Shown here in pieces: positions 1 through 5,584 of a DNA stretch of 5,584 nt (the first letter of the stretch is position 1; every line of letters starts with the position of its first letter). The notes under the pieces are model-generated. The model saw only the letters and a list, made by a program, of their open reading frames with translations, did no database searches and was not told the DNA's origin. The DNA is from Sulfurimonas sp. (lineage in GTDB: Bacteria; Campylobacterota; Campylobacteria; Campylobacterales; Sulfurimonadaceae). Both the position numbers and the translations under genes were made by a program. Location of the stretch: contig JALUKS010000024.1 of the NCBI GenBank assembly GCA_027056465.1, forward strand, positions 1 to 5,584. The letters are read 5' to 3'.

Positions 1-723
1 ACTTTTAAATCTGCTTATGATGCATTTGACAATGTAGATATAACTAACGATAAATTAGTACTATTTGGTGGGGATGGTTATAGATTTAATGCTTTTGGTA
101 AATGGGATATCAGCAATATAAATAGTTCTAGTGAACTTGAACTAAGCGATGATTATAATGGAACAGATATTTCAGGACTCGGGTATGCAGTAGGACATAA
201 CTTCCGTAATGAAGTATGTGATGGTTCACCTACTGTTGCGAATGTCTATGCAAAAGATGGAAATAATACCCTTGGTAGTAATGGCAGTATGATTATTCAG
301 ATAGAATATGATTACTATTTAGTTGGGAAAAGCATTGTTCTATGGACAAATTTGGTAGGAGAAAACAATAACACGGCAGTAAAAATTGGTTTAGGACGAA
401 AGTCAACTCTACGAGGTAGTGGTTTAACTGGTGGTTCTTATAGTTTTGCAAAAGGGTATACTGGTGTTAGAAGACTACTTGTTACAATAAGCGATACTGT
501 AGAGTATTATAAAAATGCAAACTTTGGATATGCAGTAGAAATAAGTGGAGATGGAAATACATTTGACATTATCGGTAGTTCAATGGATCAAAATATCACT
601 TCGTGTGTAGATGGAAATGGTAATGATACAGGTGGAGTTGGATATGTTGATGTAAATATCACAAACTCTGATAATTCTGGAGTACTTCAACTTACGAATG
701 TATTACCTAGTAGAGAGTTTTAA
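1..723 (+). CDS. C-terminal part of an unrecognised, probably exported or surface protein (5' end outside window)
   Basis: The frame is open from the first base to the TAA at 721-723, giving 240 residues with no start that must be used, so the N-terminus lies upstream of the window. An ATG at 289 exists, but the same composition and frame run through it. I do not recognise the family. The protein is rich in Asn, Gly, Asp, Ser and Thr, poor in Lys and Cys, and has alternating hydrophobic stretches typical of beta-rich extracellular proteins. Three Asp-Gly-Asn turns occur (residues 86-88, 184-186, 204-206 from the window edge). The last sits in a Gly/Asn/Asp-rich loop that could bind calcium, which is inference. 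GYAV occurs twice (61-64 and 176-179), and the only two cysteines (73 and 202) might pair in an oxidising compartment. There is no C-terminal membrane anchor. A beta-barrel gene follows after 10 bases, suggesting co-transcription. Confidence 0.75.
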   Translation, partial: TFKSAYDAFDNVDITNDKLVLFGGDGYRFNAFGKWDISNINSSSELELSDDYNGTDISGLGYAVGHNFRNEVCDGSPTVANVYAKDGNNTLGSNGSMIIQIEYDYYLVGKSIVLWTNLVGENNNTAVKIGLGRKSTLRGSGLTGGSYSFAKGYTGVRRLLVTISDTVEYYKNANFGYAVEISGDGNTFDIIGSSMDQNITSCVDGNGNDTGGVGYVDVNITNSDNSGVLQLTNVLPSREF

Positions 724-728
724 AAGGA
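724..728 (+). promoter_or_regulatory. Shine-Dalgarno site that fixes the start of the beta-barrel gene
   Basis: AAGGA lies five bases before the ATG at 734, directly after the stop codon of the upstream frame. It supports starting at 734 rather than at the in-frame ATG at 698, which lies inside the upstream gene. Starting at 734 also leaves an ideal signal peptide at the N-terminus. Confidence 0.75.
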
Positions 729-733
729 ATAAA

Positions 734-1339
734 ATGAAAAATAAAATAAAAAGTATGCTAGTAGTAAGTTCTTTACTTCTTAGCAGTGTAAGTTTTGCGA
801 ATGAGAACTTTTACTCTCAAACAAAATCTTTAGTAGGTATTGAAGGTGGTTATAGCAGTCTTGATTATGAAAATGGTGTAAAAACTAATAATACTCAAGG
901 TTCTGTTTCTTTAGAAAATGTTGGCCTTAAGATAGGTGCTGAGACTGAAGACTATAGAGTTTTTATCTCTGGTAATTATTTCTTTGATGCGAGTTCTCAA
1001 TATGACTACCTTGTAACTTATGGTTTAGCTATTCAATATAAATTTAATGTCACAAAAGTTTTTAATATCTATCTAGGGGCAAATGGTGGTCTAATGAATG
1101 TCAAGGTAAGAGCTAAAGGTGCTAATGGCATTGAAGAAACATTTTCTCGTACTTTCTCCGACCCCTATTTTGGTGGAGACTTAGGTGCTAATATTCACCT
1201 CGGAGATTCAGTTGATTTAGAACTGGGTGGTCGTGTTATGAGTGTCCAAGCTGACAATACTATTAATGGTAGAACATACAGAATAGACAACATTGTACAA
1301 GCTTATGGAAGTTTAATCTTTAAATGGCAGATGGACTAA
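734..1339 (+). CDS. Small outer-membrane beta-barrel protein with signal peptide
   Basis: The protein has 201 residues. The N-terminus is a textbook Sec signal peptide: a basic start (KNKIK), a hydrophobic stretch at residues 8-21 and a likely cleavage after Ala22 (SFA before NENF). The mature part is a series of amphipathic strands separated by polar turns, roughly at 33-46, 56-70, 73-84, 92-105, 110-126, 145-156, 160-171 and 183-198. That count fits an eight-stranded barrel of the OmpX/OmpA-N-terminal/OMP_b-brl type. Gly-rich strand motifs such as YLGANGG and FGGDLGAN are typical of it. The final strand ends in FKWQMD rather than the usual terminal Phe, a small oddity. No peptidoglycan-binding OmpA domain follows. 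It probably sits in the outer membrane, as a structural protein or as a partner of the protein encoded upstream. The family call is by pattern only and the specific function is unknown. Confidence 0.8.
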   Translation: MKNKIKSMLVVSSLLLSSVSFANENFYSQTKSLVGIEGGYSSLDYENGVKTNNTQGSVSLENVGLKIGAETEDYRVFISGNYFFDASSQYDYLVTYGLAIQYKFNVTKVFNIYLGANGGLMNVKVRAKGANGIEETFSRTFSDPYFGGDLGANIHLGDSVDLELGGRVMSVQADNTINGRTYRIDNIVQAYGSLIFKWQMD

Positions 1340-1359
1340 GTTCGTGTTGCTCTGCTTTT
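1327..1359 (+). terminator. Weak candidate hairpin at the convergent gene junction
   Basis: GCAGA at 1327-1331 can pair with TCTGC at 1351-1355, followed by TTTT at 1356-1359. An inner GGAC/GTTC pairing (1333-1336 with 1340-1343, one G-T) is possible. The stem is short and overlaps the end of the plus-strand gene. The same stem read on the minus strand has no U-run after it, so it would serve the plus strand only. This is a low-confidence call for a junction that has no better terminator. Confidence 0.22.
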
Positions 1360-2389
1360 AAATAATCAACATAGCATCGCCATAAGAGTAGAATCTATAC
1401 TTCTCTTTTATGGCTTCAGCATATAACTCCTGCGTTTTTTCTAGTCCCACAAATGAAGCAACTAACATAAGTAGTGTCGATTTCGGTAGGTGAAAATTTG
1501 TGAGTAGATGATTTACTCGGCTTGGTCTGTTTTGAGGATGTAAGAAGAGATTTGCTTCACCCCTCTGTATCTTTCCATGTTTATCATAAAATTCTACTGT
1601 TCTTGTAGATGTTGTTCCTATACTAAGGATAGCTGTATCTGAGTCAAGAATAGCTTTTGCTTCTTCTGATATGTCGTAATACTCAGAGTGCATAGGGTGA
1701 TCAGTAATAATCTCAGCATCGACAGGCTTAAAAGTGCCACTTCCTACATGTAATGTAAGAGAGGCATGCTTAAAGTTCCTACAAACTTTCTCGTATTGTT
1801 CATCGGTAAAGTGTAGAGATGCTGTAGGTGCTGCTACTGCTCCCTCTTCCTTGGCAAAAACACTTTGGTATTCATCTGCATCTTCCTCTTCATCAGCACG
1901 CTGTATATAAGGAGGGAGAGGGATATGCCCTATCTTTTCTATGATAGGAAGTAACTCTTCAAAACGCAACATTTTTTCATCTTGATAAAAATTTACTTCT
2001 CGACTCCCATCTTCATGAAGTGCTATCACTTTTGCTATCAAATTTTCATCAAAGTTTAGAGTTGTATCTACTTTAACTTTTCCACGGATATAGACATTTA
2101 TATCCTTGGCATTTAAAGCTCTGTTTATGAGAAGTTCTATCTTACCACCACTGGGCTTATGCCCAAAAAGTCTAGCTTTTATAACCTTTGTGTTATTAAA
2201 AAGAAGAGCAGACCCTTTTGGAATATATTTTTCAAAATCATAAAAGTAAGTATGAGTGATAGTGTCAGTCTCTCGCTCATAAACAAGAAGTTTTGCATGG
2301 TCACGTGGTGAGGCAGGGTGTGTGGCTATGAGCTCCTCTGGGAGAGTGAAGTCATAGCTCTTAGTGAGTAACTCTTTTGCTTTTTGCAT
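1358..2389 (-). CDS. queA: S-adenosylmethionine:tRNA ribosyltransferase-isomerase
   Basis: QueA is a cytoplasmic enzyme that transfers and isomerises the ribosyl part of S-adenosylmethionine onto preQ1 at tRNA position 34, giving epoxyqueuosine, the penultimate step of queuosine synthesis. The 343 residues match the family length, with its motifs in order: LPEELIATHPA (16-26), FNNTKVIKARL (64-74), GHIPLPPYI (154-162), YQSVFAKEEGAVAAPTASLH (174-193), HVGSGTFKPV (214-223), HSEYYDI (234-240), GTTSTRT (258-264), TNFHLPKSTLLML (297-309) and YRFYSYGDAM (331-340). The start lies 5 bases after the tatC stop. I see no good Shine-Dalgarno before it, so translation may depend on ribosomes finishing tatC. 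It is the last gene of the minus-strand operon and converges on the beta-barrel gene. The chain looks intact. Confidence 0.97.
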   Translation of the reverse strand: MQKAKELLTKSYDFTLPEELIATHPASPRDHAKLLVYERETDTITHTYFYDFEKYIPKGSALLFNNTKVIKARLFGHKPSGGKIELLINRALNAKDINVYIRGKVKVDTTLNFDENLIAKVIALHEDGSREVNFYQDEKMLRFEELLPIIEKIGHIPLPPYIQRADEEEDADEYQSVFAKEEGAVAAPTASLHFTDEQYEKVCRNFKHASLTLHVGSGTFKPVDAEIITDHPMHSEYYDISEEAKAILDSDTAILSIGTTSTRTVEFYDKHGKIQRGEANLFLHPQNRPSRVNHLLTNFHLPKSTLLMLVASFVGLEKTQELYAEAIKEKYRFYSYGDAMLII

Positions 2390-2394
2390 AAGTG

Positions 2395-3219
2395 TTACTG
2401 CTTTGGTTCTTTTGTTGTTTCGGTTTCTTCTTCAAGCTCTTTTTGCTCTTCATTTTCCTCAAGTTCTTCATCTTCATCTTCTTTAGTAGCAGGATTCACA
2501 GCTTTTACAATGAGAATAGAGACTCCATAGAGTATGATAAGTGGTCCAGCCATAAGAAGTTGGGTAAGAACATCAGGAGGGGTTAGAAGTGCTGCGACTA
2601 TAAAGATAATAACGATAGCATACTTGAAAAATGCCATCATCTGTTTATCATTGACAAGACCTAAAAGTGCTAAAAAGTAGGCAAATACAGGGAGTTGAAA
2701 CGCCAGTCCAAAACCAAACATTATTTTAGTGAAAAAGCCGACATAATCTTCGATGTTGATAAGAGGGGTAAACTTAAAACTACCAAAGGTAATAAGAAAA
2801 TCAAATCCAAAAGGGGTAACAACATAGTAGGCAAAGAGTACACCACTCGCAAACATAATCGTACCACCAAGAACAAAAGGAATAACCATTTTTTTCTCAT
2901 TTGCATAAAGCCCCGGTGCGATAAAAAACCATATTTGTGAAAGGATAATAGGAAATGCTCCCATGATAGCCGCAAAAAATGCTACTTTCAGCGCTACGAA
3001 AAATGCACCACCAACTTGAGAAGTAGTGATCATTCCATTTGCTGCATGAACTGATACTTTTCCTACAGAAATAAGTGCATCATTGAGAGGTTCTACCATC
3101 CAGCTAAGAAGTGCTTCATGAAAAAAGAACATTACAAAGAACATTACGATGAGACTAGCAGCAGAGATAGCAAGACGTTTTCTAAGTTCTACAAGATGGG
3201 GATGAAGTTCACTAAACAT
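2395..3219 (-). CDS. tatC: Sec-independent (twin-arginine) protein translocase subunit TatC
   Basis: TatC is the polytopic inner-membrane core of the twin-arginine translocase. Together with TatB it binds the twin-arginine signal peptide of folded cargo and then recruits TatA. The 274 residues show the family pattern: the cytoplasmic N-terminal motif HLVELRKRL (8-16), six membrane spans (about 18-36, 72-93, 113-136, 162-187, 199-213, 217-238), Pro44 in the first periplasmic loop, WFFIAPGLY with Glu108 in the first cytoplasmic loop, and LLTPPD (211-216). Gln175 stands where E. coli has Glu170. Unusually, the C-terminal tail (246-274) is strongly acidic, with 16 Asp/Glu in 29 residues, and is encoded by a purine-rich low-complexity stretch. 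The ATG lies inside the end of tatB, so the two genes overlap by 8 bases. This start gives the standard N-terminal length. Confidence 0.97.
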   Translation of the reverse strand: MFSELHPHLVELRKRLAISAASLIVMFFVMFFFHEALLSWMVEPLNDALISVGKVSVHAANGMITTSQVGGAFFVALKVAFFAAIMGAFPIILSQIWFFIAPGLYANEKKMVIPFVLGGTIMFASGVLFAYYVVTPFGFDFLITFGSFKFTPLINIEDYVGFFTKIMFGFGLAFQLPVFAYFLALLGLVNDKQMMAFFKYAIVIIFIVAALLTPPDVLTQLLMAGPLIILYGVSILIVKAVNPATKEDEDEELEENEEQKELEEETETTKEPKQ

Positions 3220-3598
3220 TACTCATCTCCTCTTTTTCTTCTTTCTTCTTTTTACTCTTTTTAAAAGTTACCTCTTGTGGTACATCTTCTTCTATTTTCT
3301 TAGGTTTGTGAATCTCAACATCATCAAGAGCAGAAGCAAGAGAATCAAACTCGGCATTGACATGTCTTTTTATATCTGTAGCTTCTTCAAGCTGTTTTTT
3401 ATAAGCAAGTGCCTCTTTTTTGATTTCAGAGACATGTATCTCCTCTTCAAAACTGTTTTGGACACTGCTTATAGCATCTTTAGCACTACGAAAAAATTTA
3501 GCAATATCTACCATAGCACCTGGAAGTTTATCAGGACCTAAAAAAAGAATAGCAATAACAGCGATAAGAAGTATCTCGGTAAAACCCATACCAAACAT
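3212..3598 (-). CDS. tatB: Sec-independent (twin-arginine) protein translocase subunit TatB
   Basis: TatB is a single-span inner-membrane protein that partners TatC in the twin-arginine signal-peptide receptor. The 128 residues have the expected layout: a short N-terminal transmembrane helix (about 5-20) carrying Glu8, the Gly21-Pro22 hinge within FLGPDKLP, an amphipathic helix (about 25-50) and a charged, probably helical cytoplasmic tail. Glu8 and the longer tail favour TatB over TatA. No tatA-type gene is in the window; in Campylobacter, as I recall, tatA lies elsewhere. A Lys-rich patch (KKSKKKK, 113-119) near the C-terminus contrasts with the acidic tail of TatC. AAAGG at 3605-3609 lies six bases before the ATG and supports this start. 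Its last codons carry the ribosome binding site and start of tatC. Confidence 0.95.
   Translation of the reverse strand: MFGMGFTEILLIAVIAILFLGPDKLPGAMVDIAKFFRSAKDAISSVQNSFEEEIHVSEIKKEALAYKKQLEEATDIKRHVNAEFDSLASALDDVEIHKPKKIEEDVPQEVTFKKSKKKKEEKEEMSNV
3227..3232 (-). promoter_or_regulatory. Shine-Dalgarno site of tatC inside the end of tatB
   Basis: On the minus strand GAGGAG lies seven bases before the tatC ATG and is read as two Glu codons of tatB. Signal and start are both within tatB, so tatB and tatC are probably translationally coupled, consistent with the fixed stoichiometry of the TatBC complex. Confidence 0.7.
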
Positions 3599-3623
3599 AG
3601 CAAACCTTTATATAATTTTGATG

Positions 3624-3633
3624 ATTTTATCTA
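3624..3633 (-). promoter_or_regulatory. Possible promoter -10 element upstream of tatB
   Basis: The 54-base gap between hemW and tatB is the only sizeable intergenic space in the minus-strand operon. It is AT-rich and contains TAGATAAAAT on the minus strand, about 25 bases before the tatB start, which resembles an extended -10 box. No good -35 hexamer is visible at the usual spacing; Campylobacterota promoters often lack one. A second AT-rich run closer to the start merges with the ribosome binding site. A local promoter for tatB-tatC-queA is plausible but unproven. Confidence 0.3.
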
Positions 3634-3652
3634 AAGAATGATTAAAAGGCGA

Positions 3653-4708
3653 TTATGCAGTTAAAAAGAGAGCAATTTCATCGGCTAAGAGGTAGTCAGG
3701 ATTCTCAAAAGTCTCTCCATCTAAGAGAAGTTTCCCCTCTTTGAGTAAAATATGAGCCTGTTTGGACTCATTCTTAGAGAGTAGATTTTTATGAACACCA
3801 ACGCAAGAACGCATTCCTAAAAATATCTGTTCAATCTTTTTATCCTCCTCCTCTAATTGCTCCTCTTTGATAGCAAGAGGATTTTTTATATACTCTTCTA
3901 TGATGGGAGTTGGGTAAAAACGAGTAAGCCCAAGCTTACCAACTGCCCCAGCACCCACACCCATATAATCTTTATAGAGCCAGTAGCCCTTGTTATGTGC
4001 AGACTCATAAGTGCCGAAGTTACTTATCTCATACTGCTTAAAGCCATGAGACTTTATGGTCTCAAAAATCCATGAAGTGAGTGCGAGTTGCTCACTACTC
4101 ATCTGAGGCTTAGAGGCAAATGCAGTCCCCTCTTCAATGGTAAGAGCATAGGCACTTAGATGATTGATAGGCAGAGAAAACGCCATCGCTATATCTTTTT
4201 CTAAAAGCTCTTTCGTATCTCCTAGAGTTGCATAAATGAGGTCTAGTGAGAGATTTTCATAGCCCAGTTTTTCAGCATTGAGCAGGGCATCTTTTGCCAT
4301 TTCTGGAGTATGCGCCCGATTGAGTAGTTTGAGTTTTTTTGCATCAAAACTCTGCACTCCAAAGCTGATACGATTAACACCAAGCTCTCTCATACCTTGA
4401 AGCCACTCATAAGTCGCACTATTAGGATTAGCTTCACTGGTTATCTCGCACCCTTTTTGAAGATAAGGTTTAAGGAGTTCAAAGAGAGGAGCATAGAGCT
4501 TTGGGGCTACTGTCGAGGGAGTACCTCCACCTATAAAGAGTGTCTCTATAGAGTGAGGAGTTGCTACAAACCTCTCAAGCTCAAAACGCATCTGTTTGAC
4601 AAGAGCAACCATATAGTCGTGTTTAAGATGAAACTTATCGACATAGGAGTTAAAAGCACAGTAGGAACATTTGGAGTCGCAAAATGGGATGTGGACATAT
4701 AAAAGCAT
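3653..4708 (-). CDS. hemW: HemW: radical-SAM heme-binding protein, HemN-like
   Basis: HemW proteins are radical-SAM relatives of the oxygen-independent coproporphyrinogen III oxidase HemN. They bind heme and are linked to heme delivery to respiratory enzymes rather than to coproporphyrinogen oxidation. The 351 residues are close to family length. Cys10, Cys14 and Cys17 form the CX3CX2C iron-sulfur motif. Phe19 stands where HemN has a fourth Cys, which points to HemW. HIPFC (6-10), the SAM-binding GGGTP (60-64), EANP (92-95), RISFGVQSF (113-121) and the heme-motif signature HNKGYW (238-243) all agree. Many databases still name such proteins coproporphyrinogen III oxidase. The ATG shares one base with the stop of the upstream gene (TAATG), so translation is probably coupled. 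Only a weak GAGAG-type ribosome site precedes it. The stop lies 54 bases before tatB. Confidence 0.93.
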   Translation of the reverse strand: MLLYVHIPFCDSKCSYCAFNSYVDKFHLKHDYMVALVKQMRFELERFVATPHSIETLFIGGGTPSTVAPKLYAPLFELLKPYLQKGCEITSEANPNSATYEWLQGMRELGVNRISFGVQSFDAKKLKLLNRAHTPEMAKDALLNAEKLGYENLSLDLIYATLGDTKELLEKDIAMAFSLPINHLSAYALTIEEGTAFASKPQMSSEQLALTSWIFETIKSHGFKQYEISNFGTYESAHNKGYWLYKDYMGVGAGAVGKLGLTRFYPTPIIEEYIKNPLAIKEEQLEEEDKKIEQIFLGMRSCVGVHKNLLSKNESKQAHILLKEGKLLLDGETFENPDYLLADEIALFLTA

Positions 4709-5584
4709 TATTGCACTCTCTCAAACTCAAAATAGCTAATGTTTTTCTCAGCAGAATCAAACTCTATCCCCACCAAATATATTGCATCACTCTGTGTAAG
4801 ATACTTTTTAGCATAGTTTTTATGCTTAATTTGCTCTAAGGCTTCACCCTCTTTTTTCGCATCTACTTTAAACTCTATGATGTAGATTTTATCTGCTATA
4901 AAACAGCTTAAATCTATGCGACCTTTGTTTGTCACATCTTCACCTATAATTTTGATACCCAAAGATTGTAAGTAGGTGTAGACTACACTTGCATAAAAAC
5001 CTTCATACTCTTGCATATCATTTTTTGTGAAGTTGTTATAGGGTATAGATGCGAAGAGTGAGATGAGACTCTCTTTAAATTTTTCTAAATCACCCTCTAT
5101 CAACGATTTATAAAGAGGTGTTTTGTAGATATTTGGTTTATTGTTTTTTGTCATAAACTCTATGATAACATCATATAAAGATTGCTTGACTTCAATGTTT
5201 GGTATTTTTAGTTTATATTCTATTGAACCAAAGAGTGTCTCTTCTATCTTTTCAATAGTCAAATACCCACTCTGATATAAAATAACCTCTAAATCTAAGT
5301 TCTCAATATCGAAGCTATCTAAAAGTTTTTCATCTACTACTAAGTTACTTAGATTTGGTAAAAAATAATTGTTTTTCTCTATCAGTTTTATAAGAAAAGT
5401 GGGTGTTCCTGTGACAAACCAGTAGTTTTTATAGAGTTTAGCATTCGTAATAAACTGCAAAATATCAAAAGGGTTATAAATATCATCTTTTAAGAAGTTA
5501 TAACCATTATAAAAGTTTTTAAGTCTCTCTAAATCAACACCATCAAGGTAAGGTAAAAACTGAGTTTTAATATCTTCTTGAGTA
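4708..5584 (-). CDS. C-terminal part of an AAA-ATPase-like / PD-(D/E)XK nuclease-family protein (5' end outside window)
   Basis: The frame is open to the right edge, giving 291 residues with no natural start in the window. The TTG at 5458-5460 is not a real start because family sequence continues upstream of it. The part seen fits proteins with an N-terminal AAA-ATPase-like domain (PF09820 type) and a C-terminal PD-(D/E)XK nuclease-like domain (PF08011/DUF1703 type). Numbering from the edge, YNGYNF (25-30), YNPFDIL (36-42) and NYWFVTGTPTFLI (53-65) close the ATPase-like half, and LYQSGYLTI (102-110) is the linker. EGFYASVVY (194-202), GRIDLS with Asp224, EFK (Glu237, Lys239) and a QX5Y signature (Gln251, Tyr257) form the nuclease core. 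The catalytic-type residues are all present, so the domain could be active. The Walker A motif would lie outside the window. Its biological role is not known to me; these genes are often scattered and multi-copy. The stop overlaps the hemW ATG. Confidence 0.88.
   Translation of the reverse strand, partial: TQEDIKTQFLPYLDGVDLERLKNFYNGYNFLKDDIYNPFDILQFITNAKLYKNYWFVTGTPTFLIKLIEKNNYFLPNLSNLVVDEKLLDSFDIENLDLEVILYQSGYLTIEKIEETLFGSIEYKLKIPNIEVKQSLYDVIIEFMTKNNKPNIYKTPLYKSLIEGDLEKFKESLISLFASIPYNNFTKNDMQEYEGFYASVVYTYLQSLGIKIIGEDVTNKGRIDLSCFIADKIYIIEFKVDAKKEGEALEQIKHKNYAKKYLTQSDAIYLVGIEFDSAEKNISYFEFERVQ

Noticed and set aside
289..723. ATG at 289 as the true start of the left-hand protein
   Set aside because: The same frame is open to the left edge with the same Asn/Gly/Asp-rich composition and no clear ribosome site near 280, so the gene is better read as truncated by the window.
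698..733. Upstream in-frame ATG as start of the beta-barrel protein
   Set aside because: It lies inside the preceding gene, puts 12 charged or polar residues in front of an ideal signal peptide, and lacks the AAGGA site found before the ATG at 734.
3212..3598. Assignment as TatA
   Set aside because: Glu8 in the membrane helix, the long charged tail and the direct overlap with tatC favour TatB.
2392..3641. Open frames antisense to, or in other frames of, tatC and tatB (for example 2392-2586, 2695-2940, 2721-2975, 3275-3541, 3420-3641)
   Set aside because: They overlap well-supported genes, have low-complexity or implausible compositions, and show no recognisable domain or ribosome site.
3857..4702. 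Plus-strand open frames inside hemW (3857-4075, 4397-4702)
   Set aside because: They are antisense to a fully conserved radical-SAM protein and resemble no known family.
3653..4708. Assignment as HemN, the true oxygen-independent coproporphyrinogen III oxidase
   Set aside because: The fourth Cys of the HemN motif is replaced by Phe19, the chain is much shorter than HemN, and the HNKGYW motif of HemW is present.
4708..5460. TTG at 5458-5460 as start of a 250-residue protein
   Set aside because: The residues just upstream (YNGYNF, YNPFDIL) are family motifs in the same frame, so the gene continues past the right edge.
4708..5584. A defence island or toxin-antitoxin system built around the PD-(D/E)XK protein
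   Set aside because: Only this one gene is suggestive. Its neighbours are housekeeping genes and no partner gene, repeat array or mobile-element end is visible in the window.
1..5584. tRNA, rRNA, CRISPR, riboswitch, insertion sequence or attachment site
   Set aside because: No cloverleaf-like sequence, regularly spaced repeats, terminal inverted repeats or transposase frames were seen, and almost all the sequence is coding.

Overview
The window looks like chromosome of a member of the Campylobacterota (the former Epsilonproteobacteria), perhaps a Sulfurimonas- or Sulfurovum-like marine relative. The evidence is the AT-rich sequence, the protein style, and above all the minus-strand gene order hemW-tatB-tatC-queA. 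From memory, the same order occurs in Campylobacter jejuni (Cj0580c-Cj0577c). The genus is an inference.

Layout: the left quarter is on the plus strand. It holds the C-terminal part of an unrecognised, probably exported, Asn/Gly/Asp-rich protein that is cut by the window edge (1-723). Ten bases later comes a complete small outer-membrane beta-barrel protein with a clear signal peptide (734-1339). The remaining three quarters is a tightly packed minus-strand operon read from right to left. It starts with a partial AAA-ATPase-like / PD-(D/E)XK nuclease-family protein cut by the right edge (4708-5584), followed by hemW (3653-4708), tatB (3212-3598), tatC (2395-3219) and queA (1358-2389). The two gene blocks converge, with only 18 bases between the two stop codons.

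How the genes work together: TatB and TatC form the twin-arginine signal-peptide receptor that exports folded, often cofactor-bearing, proteins. HemW is a heme-binding radical-SAM protein of the heme-trafficking type, so its pairing with Tat fits maturation of respiratory enzymes. QueA makes the epoxyqueuosine precursor of the wobble base queuosine, and its link to Tat is by position only. Junctions inside the operon are very tight: a TAATG overlap, an 8-base overlap and a 5-base gap. The only real gap is 54 bases before tatB, which could hold a local promoter.

The most unusual parts are the AAA/PD-(D/E)XK gene stop-start coupled to hemW at the head of a conserved housekeeping operon, the oppositely charged tails of TatB and TatC, and the unrecognised surface-protein/beta-barrel pair at the left. 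I see no tRNA, rRNA, CRISPR array, insertion sequence or convincing new defence system. There is no gene-free stretch over 300 bases.
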